A stretch of 64,000 nucleotides of DNA from CAYURP01 sp964447175 (GTDB taxonomy: Bacteria > Zixibacteria > MSB-5A5 > SM23-73-2). Made by a program: the position numbers and the translations under genes. The stretch lies in the NCBI GenBank assembly GCA_964447175.1, contig CAYURP010000009.1, positions 1-64,000 on the forward strand, written 5' to 3'. Below, piece after piece: positions 1 through 7,753 of the stretch. Under the pieces are notes generated by a model. That model saw nothing but the letters and a program-made list of their open reading frames with translations. It searched no databases and was not told the DNA's origin. Numbering within the stretch: the first letter of the stretch is position 1; every line of letters begins with the position of its first letter.

Positions 1-58
1 GCTATTCTGTGACATATAAGAAACTTTCTTTTATCCCTTTATGTTCATCACAAAAGCT

Positions 59-769
59 TTAATGCAACAAAGCCCAGGTTATTATGTTCACTCCCATTTT
101 CAAAGCAGCTTCCCTTTTTTCCGAGGGGTCTTTGTGCACCTGGGGATCCTCCCAGCCATCCCCGATGTCGGATTCATAAACATAAAATACGACCAGTCTT
201 TTCTCATGAAAAATGCCAAAACCCTGAGGAGGTTTTCCGTCGTGCTGATGAATTTTGGGAAGCCCGCTGGGAAAATCATAATAACAATGATAAATTCCGT
301 GATCAAAAGGTAACTCCACCAACTCCTTATCCGGAAAGACCTTTTTCATTTCCCGCCTGAATGCCTTATCCAGACCATAGGAATCGTTGGCAAACAGAAA
401 CCCTCCATGAGTGAGATAGTTATTCAACCTTTGTACCTCATCCTCGGTAAAGTCTATGTTGCCGTGTCCGGTCAGAAATAAAAATGGGTAGTGAAAGAGT
501 TCCTTATCCATAATGGATACCCAGATTTCCTCCTCATTCACCGGTACATTAGTATTCTTTTTCAAAAACTCAAGCATATTGGGTACAGCTGACCTGCCCC
601 AGTACCAGTCCCCACCCCCTCCATATTTAAGCCGGGCAATGGTAAAACCAGAGGGATTCTCATTTAAGGGAAATGTATATCCTTTTTGTCCTTGTTCAGA
701 AAAGAATAACAAGGACAATATCAGTGAGATAATAATAAATGCAGAAATATTGAGTTTACTTGAGTTCAT
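59..769 (-). CDS. DUF4159 domain protein, exported or membrane-anchored
   Basis: This 236-residue protein has one N-terminal hydrophobic segment (about residues 8-24) that should act as a signal anchor or signal peptide. The rest matches the DUF4159 family by eye: a 'FTIARLKYGGGGDWYWG' start, the central 'YPFLFLTGHGNIDFTEDE', then 'LTHGGFLFANDS' and 'HGIYHCYYDFPSGLP'. DUF4159 proteins have a flavodoxin/GATase-like fold and often lie beside MoxR ATPase and DUF58 genes, which may lie left of position 1. Biochemical function is not established. No clear Shine-Dalgarno sequence precedes the ATG. The 58 bases to its left hold nothing I can name. Confidence 0.8.
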   Translation of the reverse strand: MNSSKLNISAFIIISLILSLLFFSEQGQKGYTFPLNENPSGFTIARLKYGGGGDWYWGRSAVPNMLEFLKKNTNVPVNEEEIWVSIMDKELFHYPFLFLTGHGNIDFTEDEVQRLNNYLTHGGFLFANDSYGLDKAFRREMKKVFPDKELVELPFDHGIYHCYYDFPSGLPKIHQHDGKPPQGFGIFHEKRLVVFYVYESDIGDGWEDPQVHKDPSEKREAALKMGVNIITWALLH

Positions 770-923
770 CTCAATAATTGATACTGGGTCATACTTTGGG
801 GTATTTGTTAAACATGAATAAATTTAATTGAAAGGCTTAAAATGTCAATTATTAATAAGATCAGAAGAATTCGTAGAACTCTAACTGTACCATTAAATCT
901 TTTTAAATGAACCTTGGGATAAA

Positions 924-955
924 TGTAGGGGCGGACCTCTGTGTCCGCCCTATAA
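924..955. repeat. Palindromic repeat, GGGCGGAC hairpin
   Basis: An 8-bp stem GGGCGGAC/GTCCGCCC (929-936 and 943-950) with a 6-base loop is flanked by TGTA and TATA. It looks like a single-hairpin relative of the longer tandem-hairpin repeats elsewhere in the window. It lies in the non-coding stretch 770-1175 with two further palindromes and a short GTTACC/GGTAAC palindrome (1117-1132). I see no gene in that stretch. Confidence 0.7.
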
Positions 956-1022
956 AACAGAAATGCAACAATTTATTATTGCATCCAATAGTAAAAAAAT
1001 ATTTGCATTTTTTCCCATGATA

Positions 1023-1047
1023 AACACAAGTTGAGACAACTTGTGTT
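1023..1047. repeat. Palindromic repeat, ACAAGTTG/CAACTTGT type
   Basis: An 11-bp perfect inverted repeat (AACACAAGTTG, loop AGA, CAACTTGTGTT). It is a variant of the CACAGGTTG/CAACCTGTG palindrome found at 1074, 28684, 28795 and 55243. The G-to-A change in one arm is matched by C-to-T in the other, so pairing is kept. Confidence 0.7.
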
Positions 1048-1073
1048 ACTGAAGATGAGATATATCCAGGTAT

Positions 1074-1094
1074 CACAGGTTGTCCCAACCTGTG
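1074..1094. repeat. Palindromic repeat, CACAGGTTG/CAACCTGTG type
   Basis: A 9-bp perfect inverted repeat around the loop TCC. It has the same arms as the copies at 28684-28704, 28795-28815 and 55243-55269; only the 3-base loop differs. Confidence 0.75.
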
Positions 1095-1175
1095 AGCGCC
1101 CACATTGAGAACCTCTGTTACCGTTGGGTAACATTTCCTCTAAATCTGTTTAATCTGCTGTGAGATTTTCCGGGT

Positions 1176-2096
1176 CTATTTAAATCTTTTAGGTGACCGC
1201 AGCTCCCATTCTACGATGATGGGGCTGGCTACAAATACCGAGGAATAGGTCCCGACAATCACTCCCAAAATCAATGCCAGGGAAAAATCACGGAGCACTT
1301 CTCCACCCACCAGAAAAAGAACCACGACAACCGAAAGGGTGGTAAGCGAGGTAATTACCGTGCGGGACAGAACCTCATTTATGCTGGTATTTATTATTGT
1401 AGAGAAATCCCCCTTTTTTCTGAAAAGCTTTAAGTTCTCCCTGATCCTGTCAAAGACCACCACCGTGTCAGTCAGGGAGTATCCAGCCAGGGTTAAAAGG
1501 GCAGTAACTATAAGCAGGGTGATTTCCTTTTGCATTATGAACAGAATGCCCAGAATCACCAGAATATCGTGGAAGGTACAAACTGTGGCAGCTACTCCAA
1601 ATCTGAAGTCAAATCTTATCCAGATATAAATCAGGATTCCCACAAGAGCCAGAATAACAGCCGTTCGAGCCTGGTTCTGGACGATCGAACCCACCACCGG
1701 TCCCACCTCATCGATGGAATCTTTATTAAACTTGTTGTCCGGATAATCTGCATCCAGTTGAGCTAAGACACTTTCACCCACTTTGGTTATCTCCTCCTCA
1801 GAGGCTTTAATCCGAATCATAAAGGAGTTAGGAATTTCTCTTTTTAGCTCCTTTATCTCAACATCGCCATAACCAATTTTACTTAAGGCATCCCTGATTT
1901 GACCCACCCGGATAGGTTTTTCAAAGCTTCCCTGGATCATTGTTCCTCCGGCAAAATCTATCCCTAAGTTGGCTTTGCCCATGAAGATGAAGACAAAAGC
2001 CAGTATTCCACAGGCAAGTAAAATGCCAGAGACTATGAAAGCATAATATCTGCGTCCTATAAAGTTAATATTAGTTCTGGGCAATATGTGCATCAT
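1176..2096 (-). CDS. secF: Protein translocase subunit SecF
   Basis: SecF partners SecD in the inner-membrane SecDF complex, which uses the proton motive force to help pull proteins across the membrane after SecA/SecYEG. The 306-residue length is normal for SecF. The N-terminal 'INFIGRRYYAF' with its transmembrane helix, the 'LGIDFAGGTMIQGSF' motif of the periplasmic domain, and the cluster of five C-terminal helices with 'SLTDTVVVFDRIRENL' are all diagnostic. It lies 13 nt after secD on the same strand, so the two are surely co-transcribed. No yajC is seen. Two adjacent ATG codons at the start make residue 1 or 2 possible. Confidence 0.96.
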   Translation of the reverse strand: MMHILPRTNINFIGRRYYAFIVSGILLACGILAFVFIFMGKANLGIDFAGGTMIQGSFEKPIRVGQIRDALSKIGYGDVEIKELKREIPNSFMIRIKASEEEITKVGESVLAQLDADYPDNKFNKDSIDEVGPVVGSIVQNQARTAVILALVGILIYIWIRFDFRFGVAATVCTFHDILVILGILFIMQKEITLLIVTALLTLAGYSLTDTVVVFDRIRENLKLFRKKGDFSTIINTSINEVLSRTVITSLTTLSVVVVLFLVGGEVLRDFSLALILGVIVGTYSSVFVASPIIVEWELRSPKRFK

Positions 2097-2109
2097 ATCC
2101 GAAAACCTT

Positions 2110-3786
2110 TCAAATGCTTAAAGTTTTATACCCTTTTCTCATGTCGAAAATGCTTTTGGTGATAACTACAGCGGTGAACAGACTGATCACCACGCCCAAG
2201 CTCAAGGAGACGGCAAAACCTTTTATGGGTCCGGTTCCGAACTGGAACAAAACCAGGGCAGTGATTAAAGTTGTGACATGGGAGTCTACGATGGTCAGAA
2301 GAGCTCTTTTGTATCCGGCATCAATTGAGGCTCGAACCGTTTTCCCGGTGCGCAGCTCCTCCCTTATCCTTTCGAAGATCAAAACGTTGGCATCCACCGA
2401 CATTCCCACGATAAGGATTATCCCAGCAATTCCCGGCATGGTCAAAGTAGCGTGCAGAGCAGCCATAGCTGCCAGAAGGAATAAGATATTAAAGAATAAT
2501 GCGAAATCCGCAATGAGACCTGAAACCCGATAATAGATAAACATAAAAACTAAAACCACGGTCAGGCCAATTATTGCTGCTAAAGTTCCCTTTCTTATGG
2601 AATCCAGCCCCAGGGAGGGACCTATTAGTCTGTTCTCAGCGACTTTAACCGGTGCGGGTAGGGCACCTGCTCTCAAAACGATGGATAGATCGTGAGCATC
2701 CTCCCAGCTGCCTCCACCTCCCAGGGTGATCCTTCCTTCATCTCTCACCTTATCCTGAATAACAGGAGCAGATTCCACCCTCCCATCCAGGACTATAGCT
2801 AAAGGTTTACCAATATTTGCTCCGGTTAATTGGGCAAATCTTCTGCCTCCCCTTTTTGTCAGTGTGAAATGAACATAGGGGCTGCGGAACTCATCATAAC
2901 GGGGTTTAGCATCTGTTAAATATTTACCGGAGAACTCCACCCTTTTTTTAAGAATATATAACTTCTGGTATTCTGTACCCTGAACCAGCTCGGATTTGGT
3001 AGCCCAGGCGAACTCCAGATCATCCGGGATGATCTTTTTGACTTCAGGCTTTTCAAGAAGATACTCCACTTTAGCCATTTCCTCCCGGGGCACATAAAAG
3101 TAGAATGATCTGGATGGCTCCAGTAGGGAGGAAAAGGGCCGATCCTTCTCCAGCGGTTCCTCATCCAGCTCCCCCAGAAAATCATGCAATGTATCTCCTC
3201 CCTCTACCGCCAAAGTGTCCTTTTCCTCACCAGTAAAAAGATCCTCTACAGATTCCTGCTTCTTTTTCTCTTTAACCTCTGAAAGGCTTTCAGGCTCGGC
3301 TTCCACCAGCGCCTTATCTATCTCTTTAACAAGAGAGTTAATGGTTTCCGCTTCGGGCAGAAGTTTATATTCCATCTGTGCGGTTTTTCCGATAAGTTCC
3401 CCGGCTCTCTCCGCATCCACCAATCCGGGCAATTCCACTATAATTCTGTCCTCACCTGACTTCTGGATCAAGGGTTCGGTTACTCCGAACTGATCCACCC
3501 TGTTCCGAATAATCTCCAGAGCCCGTTCCACGGCATCCTTCTGCTCCTCCGGATTAAGCCTGGATCTATCCACCTGCAAAACAACGTGCATTCCACCTTT
3601 GAGGTCCAGTCCCAGCTTGATAGCTCTTTTCTCCAGGTTGAACAGTTTCTGAGGATCCTCTATCTTTAACTCTTCCTTTTCAGAATCACTCAAAGACCAG
3701 TACTGAGCACTGGGCAAAAGATAGAAAAAGGATACCGCTATTAAAATCAATACCAGTAAAATAATCCATTTTTTTGTTTTTCTCAT
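2110..3786 (-). CDS. secD: Protein translocase subunit SecD
   Basis: SecD is the larger partner of SecF in the proton-driven translocation-assist complex. The 558-residue protein shows an N-terminal transmembrane helix, 'KLGLDLKGGMHVVLQVD', the P1 region ('AIKLGLDLKGG' through 'VDQFGVTEPLIQKSGEDRIIVELPG'), and six C-terminal helices with 'AGIILIVGMSVDANVLIFERIREEL'. An acidic, low-complexity insertion at about residues 160-220 (rich in E, K and D) is not part of the core fold and probably sits in the periplasmic domain. A good SD (AAGGAG) lies 7-12 nt before the ATG. It heads the secDF operon and is divergent from the M16 protease, with two back-to-back promoters between them. Confidence 0.96.
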   Translation of the reverse strand: MRKTKKWIILLVLILIAVSFFYLLPSAQYWSLSDSEKEELKIEDPQKLFNLEKRAIKLGLDLKGGMHVVLQVDRSRLNPEEQKDAVERALEIIRNRVDQFGVTEPLIQKSGEDRIIVELPGLVDAERAGELIGKTAQMEYKLLPEAETINSLVKEIDKALVEAEPESLSEVKEKKKQESVEDLFTGEEKDTLAVEGGDTLHDFLGELDEEPLEKDRPFSSLLEPSRSFYFYVPREEMAKVEYLLEKPEVKKIIPDDLEFAWATKSELVQGTEYQKLYILKKRVEFSGKYLTDAKPRYDEFRSPYVHFTLTKRGGRRFAQLTGANIGKPLAIVLDGRVESAPVIQDKVRDEGRITLGGGGSWEDAHDLSIVLRAGALPAPVKVAENRLIGPSLGLDSIRKGTLAAIIGLTVVLVFMFIYYRVSGLIADFALFFNILFLLAAMAALHATLTMPGIAGIILIVGMSVDANVLIFERIREELRTGKTVRASIDAGYKRALLTIVDSHVTTLITALVLFQFGTGPIKGFAVSLSLGVVISLFTAVVITKSIFDMRKGYKTLSI

Positions 3787-3811
3787 CTTCCAACTCCTTA
3801 TTCAAAGACAG

Positions 3812-3839
3812 AATATATATTCTACAGAGCAAATGTCAA
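3812..3839 (-). promoter_or_regulatory. Probable sigma70-type promoter for secDF
   Basis: Read on the minus strand: TTGACA (3839-3834), a 16-bp spacer, then TATATT (3817-3812). The -35 is a perfect consensus match and the -10 matches 5 of 6. It lies about 25-50 bp before the secD start codon. Confidence 0.6.
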
Positions 3840-3857
3840 CCAAATTTGACAATTTTC

Positions 3858-3887
3858 TTGACAAATATTTAAATTCCCTGTTATGTA
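3858..3887 (+). promoter_or_regulatory. Probable sigma70-type promoter for the M16 protease
   Basis: TTGACA at 3858-3863, an 18-bp spacer and TATGTA at 3882-3887, followed by an SD (AAAAGGAG, about 3901-3909) and ATG 3916. A second TTGACA at 3846-3851 lacks an equally good -10. Confidence 0.5.
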
Positions 3888-3915
3888 ATAGAAACTAAAA
3901 GAAAAGGAGATACTA

Positions 3916-6525
3916 ATGTTCAAAAAGATTGTTCTTTTTTTTGCATTTTCCCTTTTGTTCGCTTTAAGCCAAATTCACTCTCAGACCTTAAAAGAAGGCA
4001 AAACAACCAGTTACAACCTCTCCAACGGAATGAAAATTATTCTCAAGGAGAAACATGCCTCCCCCATGATAGCTTCTATGATCTATGTTAATGCCGGCAG
4101 CAAATATGAAACCGATTTTAATAACGGAGTGACCCACTTTCTGGAACATCTTCTTTTTGACGGGACAAAAAAAAGAAAAAGAGAAGAGATAACCGAAGGT
4201 ATAGAATCCAGGGGCGGGTACATCAACGCATTCACCAGAAAGGACCTTACCTGCTATATGATTCTTATGCCCAAAGATTACATAGAATTCGGTCTGGACG
4301 TTCAGTCGGATATGCTCTTTAACTCCATTTTCCCGGACCCAGAGCTGGCCAAGGAGAGAAAGGTGGTAATCGAGGAGATAAAAAAAGATCAGGACAACAT
4401 CGACTCCCAGGTGGAGGATTCCTTTGCGTCCCAGGCATATAGTGGAACACCATATTCCCGAACGGTTTTGGGCTATGAGAACATAATTGCCACCATCCCC
4501 AAACAGGAGATCGTCGACTATTATCATACCTATTACCAGCCCAACAATATGCTGGGTTTATTAATCGGGGATTTTGACACAGAAGAGATGATCGAGCTTA
4601 TGGAAAAGTATTTCGGTGGTGTAACAGCTAAACCATTACCTCCTCAAAAAAATATAGAATACAGACCACCTCTGGAGAGTTCCGTCAGCTACAAGGAAGC
4701 CGATACCAAAAACACTTATGTAGGTATGTCATTTCCCGCACCTCACTTTTCCGATCCGGATTTTTACGCCTTCGTAATCTTAAATGAGATTTTAAACTCC
4801 GGGGAAACCTCACCTTTGTACCAGGCTTTAACCTCAGAGGAATATCCCTTAGCCATAGACATCTCATCCGATCTGGATATGCAAAAAGAATTCTCTGCTC
4901 TGAACATCTATATAACTACAGACTCTCCGGATAAAGTGGAGCCCATACTAAAGACCACTAAAGACATTTTAGGGTCTTTCACCAAACAGGCTGTGGATGA
5001 GGATTTTCTGCAAAGAATAATTATCTCCAAGAAGACCAGCGACTATTATCTTGAGGAAAGGCTTCACTTTTACGGCATGCTCAAGGCTTCCATCCTGGTT
5101 AACGCCGGTTATGATTTTCTGGAATCTTATATCGATCAGCTGGAGTTTGTGACCCCGCCAGGGATTCAAAATGCAGCTCAAAGGTATTTCTCAGATCCCA
5201 AATACATCGCCACCGTAATAACCCCGGAAAAAGAGAAAAAAGAGGTTAAAGCTGAGGAAAACAAAAGCGTTTACAGAAAAGAGATTCTTCCGAACGGCTT
5301 AACCCTGATAATAAAAAGCAACTCCGATTCCAGGGTTTTAGGGATAAATATATTAGGCAAGAACCGCTCTGCCTCAGAACCTGCGGGAAAAACTGGAATT
5401 GCTGATTTCACCAATCGCATGCTTTTAAAGGGAACTTTATCCCGAAACGCAGAGAAGATTTCATCAGATTTAACTGCCATAGGTGCAGAGATCACCTTAG
5501 TGGATAATCCCTACATTCCCTATGACGATTTATATACCACCCCTCTTTTCACCTTCATCAAATTTCAGACAATAGACGAGTTTGCTGATCAGGGAATTGA
5601 GCTTCTATCTGATATAGTCAAAAATCCTGCCTTTCCTGAGGATGAAATCGAGAAGGTCAGAAATGAGATGATAGGATTACTAAAAAAATCAGAGGGCAGC
5701 ACCTATCAGCAGGCAAGGCAATTGTATTACTCAGAGCTTTTCAAAGATCATCCCTATGGCAAACCAGTGATGGGAGATATGGAAAGTTTAAGTTCCATAA
5801 ATCAAAAGGATCTGATCGAATTTCACCAGAGGTTTTACTCAGCAGGAAACGTCATAATAACAGTTGCCACAAATCTAAAGCCAGAGGAGATAATCGAGAA
5901 AATCGATCGTAATTTCAGCGATATTTCCCAGGCAGAATTTTCACCCCTGGAGATTCCTAAAATAGAACCCTTGACATCACAAGTTCTGGCAGAGAAGGAA
6001 ATGCAGAAAGAGCAGGTCTATATTTACCTGGGAGGAGTTTTGCCCGGGATCAATAGCCCGGATAAGGAAGCCCTAATTGTTATGAACTCGATTCTTTCCT
6101 CAAGGTTGGGACTGGACTTAAGGGAAAAGGAGGGACTAGCTTATTCTGTAGGTTCGTCAGTTAATCTGGATAGGGAGTTTGGCTGGTATATCGTCTCCAT
6201 AGGAACACAGCCGGAAAATTACCAGAAAGCATTAGACGGAATCAAAAGAGAGATTCAGGCCATAAAAAGCTCTCCACCTTCTGTGCAAGAGTTGGAAAAA
6301 GCAAAAAATGGTCTCTGGGGTGATATGTTAATGTACCGGCTTTCGCGGATCAATCAAGCTTATTGGATGGGAGTAAACGAGTTCAAAGGATTGGGGTATG
6401 ACTACGACGAATATTATATAGACAAGATCAAAACAGTCACGCGAGAGGACGTCAAAAGGGTAGCTCAGAGCTACTTGGACACTGTAAATTACGTCCTGGC
6501 AGTTGTAGGCAAAATACCAAAATAG
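3916..6525 (+). CDS. Secreted M16 (pitrilysin/insulinase) family zinc protease, double-domain
   Basis: An 869-residue exported protein with a signal peptide (residues 1-22) followed by two M16 halves. The first half has the inverted zinc motif HFLEH (H74, H78, catalytic E77) and the third ligand E154 in 'VVIEEIKKDQDN', so it should be an active metallopeptidase. The second half (about 450-869) has the fold but no HxxEH, as is usual for the non-catalytic partner domain of this clamshell enzyme. Other landmarks are 'GGYINAFTRKDLTCY' and the R/Y-containing 'LREKEGLAYSVGSS' in the C-terminal half. It likely degrades peptides in the periplasm. It stands alone, divergent from secDF, with its own promoter. 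Confidence 0.93.
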   Translation: MFKKIVLFFAFSLLFALSQIHSQTLKEGKTTSYNLSNGMKIILKEKHASPMIASMIYVNAGSKYETDFNNGVTHFLEHLLFDGTKKRKREEITEGIESRGGYINAFTRKDLTCYMILMPKDYIEFGLDVQSDMLFNSIFPDPELAKERKVVIEEIKKDQDNIDSQVEDSFASQAYSGTPYSRTVLGYENIIATIPKQEIVDYYHTYYQPNNMLGLLIGDFDTEEMIELMEKYFGGVTAKPLPPQKNIEYRPPLESSVSYKEADTKNTYVGMSFPAPHFSDPDFYAFVILNEILNSGETSPLYQALTSEEYPLAIDISSDLDMQKEFSALNIYITTDSPDKVEPILKTTKDILGSFTKQAVDEDFLQRIIISKKTSDYYLEERLHFYGMLKASILVNAGYDFLESYIDQLEFVTPPGIQNAAQRYFSDPKYIATVITPEKEKKEVKAEENKSVYRKEILPNGLTLIIKSNSDSRVLGINILGKNRSASEPAGKTGIADFTNRMLLKGTLSRNAEKISSDLTAIGAEITLVDNPYIPYDDLYTTPLFTFIKFQTIDEFADQGIELLSDIVKNPAFPEDEIEKVRNEMIGLLKKSEGSTYQQARQLYYSELFKDHPYGKPVMGDMESLSSINQKDLIEFHQRFYSAGNVIITVATNLKPEEIIEKIDRNFSDISQAEFSPLEIPKIEPLTSQVLAEKEMQKEQVYIYLGGVLPGINSPDKEALIVMNSILSSRLGLDLREKEGLAYSVGSSVNLDREFGWYIVSIGTQPENYQKALDGIKREIQAIKSSPPSVQELEKAKNGLWGDMLMYRLSRINQAYWMGVNEFKGLGYDYDEYYIDKIKTVTREDVKRVAQSYLDTVNYVLAVVGKIPK

Positions 6526-6653
6526 AAATCTTCACTGATTTGTTGGACCATAATAAAAGTACCTAAGGTTAATAGCATTTCTATATAAAAAAGATGTCTA
6601 ATAACAATTTTTAAAAAAATCTATTATATAAATGTGTTTAAAATTTCAGTGTT

Positions 6654-6688
6654 CTGTCAGGTCTTGCCCAAAGGGTGTGACCTGACAG
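6654..6688. repeat. Hairpin on the 3' side of the RAYT gene
   Basis: Stem CTGTCAGGTC/GACCTGACAG (10 bp). Inside it lies a second stem (CCC/GGG) offset by the mismatched pair TTGC versus TGT(G). The same outer stem and the same TTGC/TGTG mismatch recur in the hairpin at 7196-7241 on the other side of the transposase. A CCTTTT tract follows, so it may also act as a weak terminator for the protease gene. Confidence 0.7.
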
Positions 6689-6708
6689 CCTTTTAATAAA
6701 CTTCCCAC

Positions 6709-7191
6709 TTACGCCCACTCCTTCCAAACTGGGATCACTCCCTTAGTGTCCGTAGTATAATCCCGAGCACTTGACCATTGCCAATCCTCTGCATTTTGTA
6801 CCAACCCGCTCTTGACAGGGTTGTGGTGAATGTAATTCAATTTCTCACGAAGAACCTTATCGCTGTAAATCACCACCCGGTCATATCTTGGTATCCACAC
6901 ACTTGATATATTTCCTTTAAGATCTTTAATCACCTTCTGAGCAATGAATTTCTTGAAATCACGAATAAACCCAGCCAATCCCGATCCTTCGATGAATATC
7001 ACGAGATGAATGTGGGTCGGCATCAGCACATAACCGGCAATCAAGGCACTGTACTTCTTAGCACAAAAAACCAGGGATTCGGCAAGAGCGGGATAAAGAC
7101 CCGGGATGTTCCCCAAACGAGTCCACTTTTTAAAAGTTGTGGTAACGAAGAAACAAGTTCCATACTTCTATTGCGAAAAACGTAAGCCCAT
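6709..7191 (-). pseudogene. REP-associated tyrosine transposase (RAYT, Y1/HUH), interrupted by in-frame TAG
   Basis: The downstream 135 residues form a RAYT/IS200-like HUH single-strand transposase: the HUH motif 'MPTHIHLVIF', and the helix with the likely catalytic Tyr 'LNYIHHNPVKSGLV' followed by 'DWQWSSARDY'. The conserved first strand ('YGTCFFVTTTFKKW') lies upstream of the first usable start (TTG at 7116). In the same frame, ATG at 7191-7189 gives 'MGLRFSQ', then TAG (7170-7168), then 'KYGTCFFVTTTF'. The natural start is therefore most likely 7191 and the gene carries a nonsense codon at position 8. A product started at TTG 7116 would lack beta-strand 1. TAG is a normal stop here (M16 gene, pdxJ). 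Hairpins flank the gene on both sides, as in REPtron units. Confidence 0.75.
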
Positions 7192-7195
7192 ATTG

Positions 7196-7241
7196 TGTAT
7201 CAGGTCACACTCATATTAAAACATGAGCAAGACCTGACACA
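7196..7241. repeat. Hairpin on the 5' side of the RAYT gene
   Basis: Stem TATCAGGTC/GACCTGACA with an inner stem CTCAT/ATGAG and the mismatched ACA versus CAA between them. On the minus strand it reads TGTCAGGTCTTGC...TGTGACCTGA, the same pattern as 6654-6688 read on the plus strand. The two copies are thus in inverted orientation around the gene. It ends 5 nt before the inferred ATG of the transposase. Confidence 0.7.
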
Positions 7242-7307
7242 ACAGAAAAACTTTTATATTAATTTACTTAAAATTAAAGGTATAAAACAAAAGGGATTTA
7301 GGAAAAT

Positions 7308-7682
7308 TTATTTGGAGTAATTTAGAAGCTTTTTTAAGAGTTCCTCGATTTCGTCCACTTTAAATGGCTTAGCCAGATATCCATCGGCTTTGGCAGCCAA
7401 TACGTCCTGCTGGGTGTCTGATTTGCCAAATGCGGTGATCACCACCACGGGCAGGGAGGGCTTTTCATCTTTTATTGTTTTTAATAGGTCCATCCCCCCC
7501 AAATTGGGCATCCTCAGGTCGGTTATTACCATATCGTAATTGTCTTTCTTTAAAAAGACTAATGCTTCCTCACCATCTTTGGCTTTGATCCCCTGGTAAT
7601 TAAATATCTCCAGGATATCAGCCAAAAGATTACACATATGAGGATTATCATCCACTATCAGTATTTTCTTTTCCCGGGACAA
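7308..7682 (-). CDS. Single-domain response regulator (CheY-like receiver)
   Basis: A stand-alone phosphoreceiver of 124 residues with no output domain. The acidic pocket D11-D12, phosphoacceptor D55 ('VITDLRMPN'), T83 and K105 ('AKPFK') are all present, so it should be phosphorylatable. The family usually acts by protein-protein contact or as a phosphorelay intermediate. No histidine kinase is nearby, so the partner is unknown. It lies about 70 bp downstream of hflX on the same strand and could be read through from it. Confidence 0.9.
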   Translation of the reverse strand: MSREKKILIVDDNPHMCNLLADILEIFNYQGIKAKDGEEALVFLKKDNYDMVITDLRMPNLGGMDLLKTIKDEKPSLPVVVITAFGKSDTQQDVLAAKADGYLAKPFKVDEIEELLKKLLNYSK

Positions 7683-7753
7683 TCTCTTTGCTCCCTTTAT
7701 TTACAGGTTTGTCTATTATTGTTTATCGGCTTTTAAAAAAGAAATATAAATAA

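Noticed and set aside
903..1103. Minus-strand open frame of 66 codons in the repeat-rich gap
   Set aside because: It consists of translated palindromic repeats and has no recognisable protein character.
3988..4527. Minus-strand open frame inside the M16 protease gene
   Set aside because: It is antisense to conserved M16 motifs and has no start signal or protein-like features of its own.
7168..7170. TAG read as pyrrolysine or another recoded amino acid
   Set aside because: Other genes (M16 protease, pdxJ) end in TAG, and a transposase is an unlikely target; a nonsense mutation or sequencing error is simpler.
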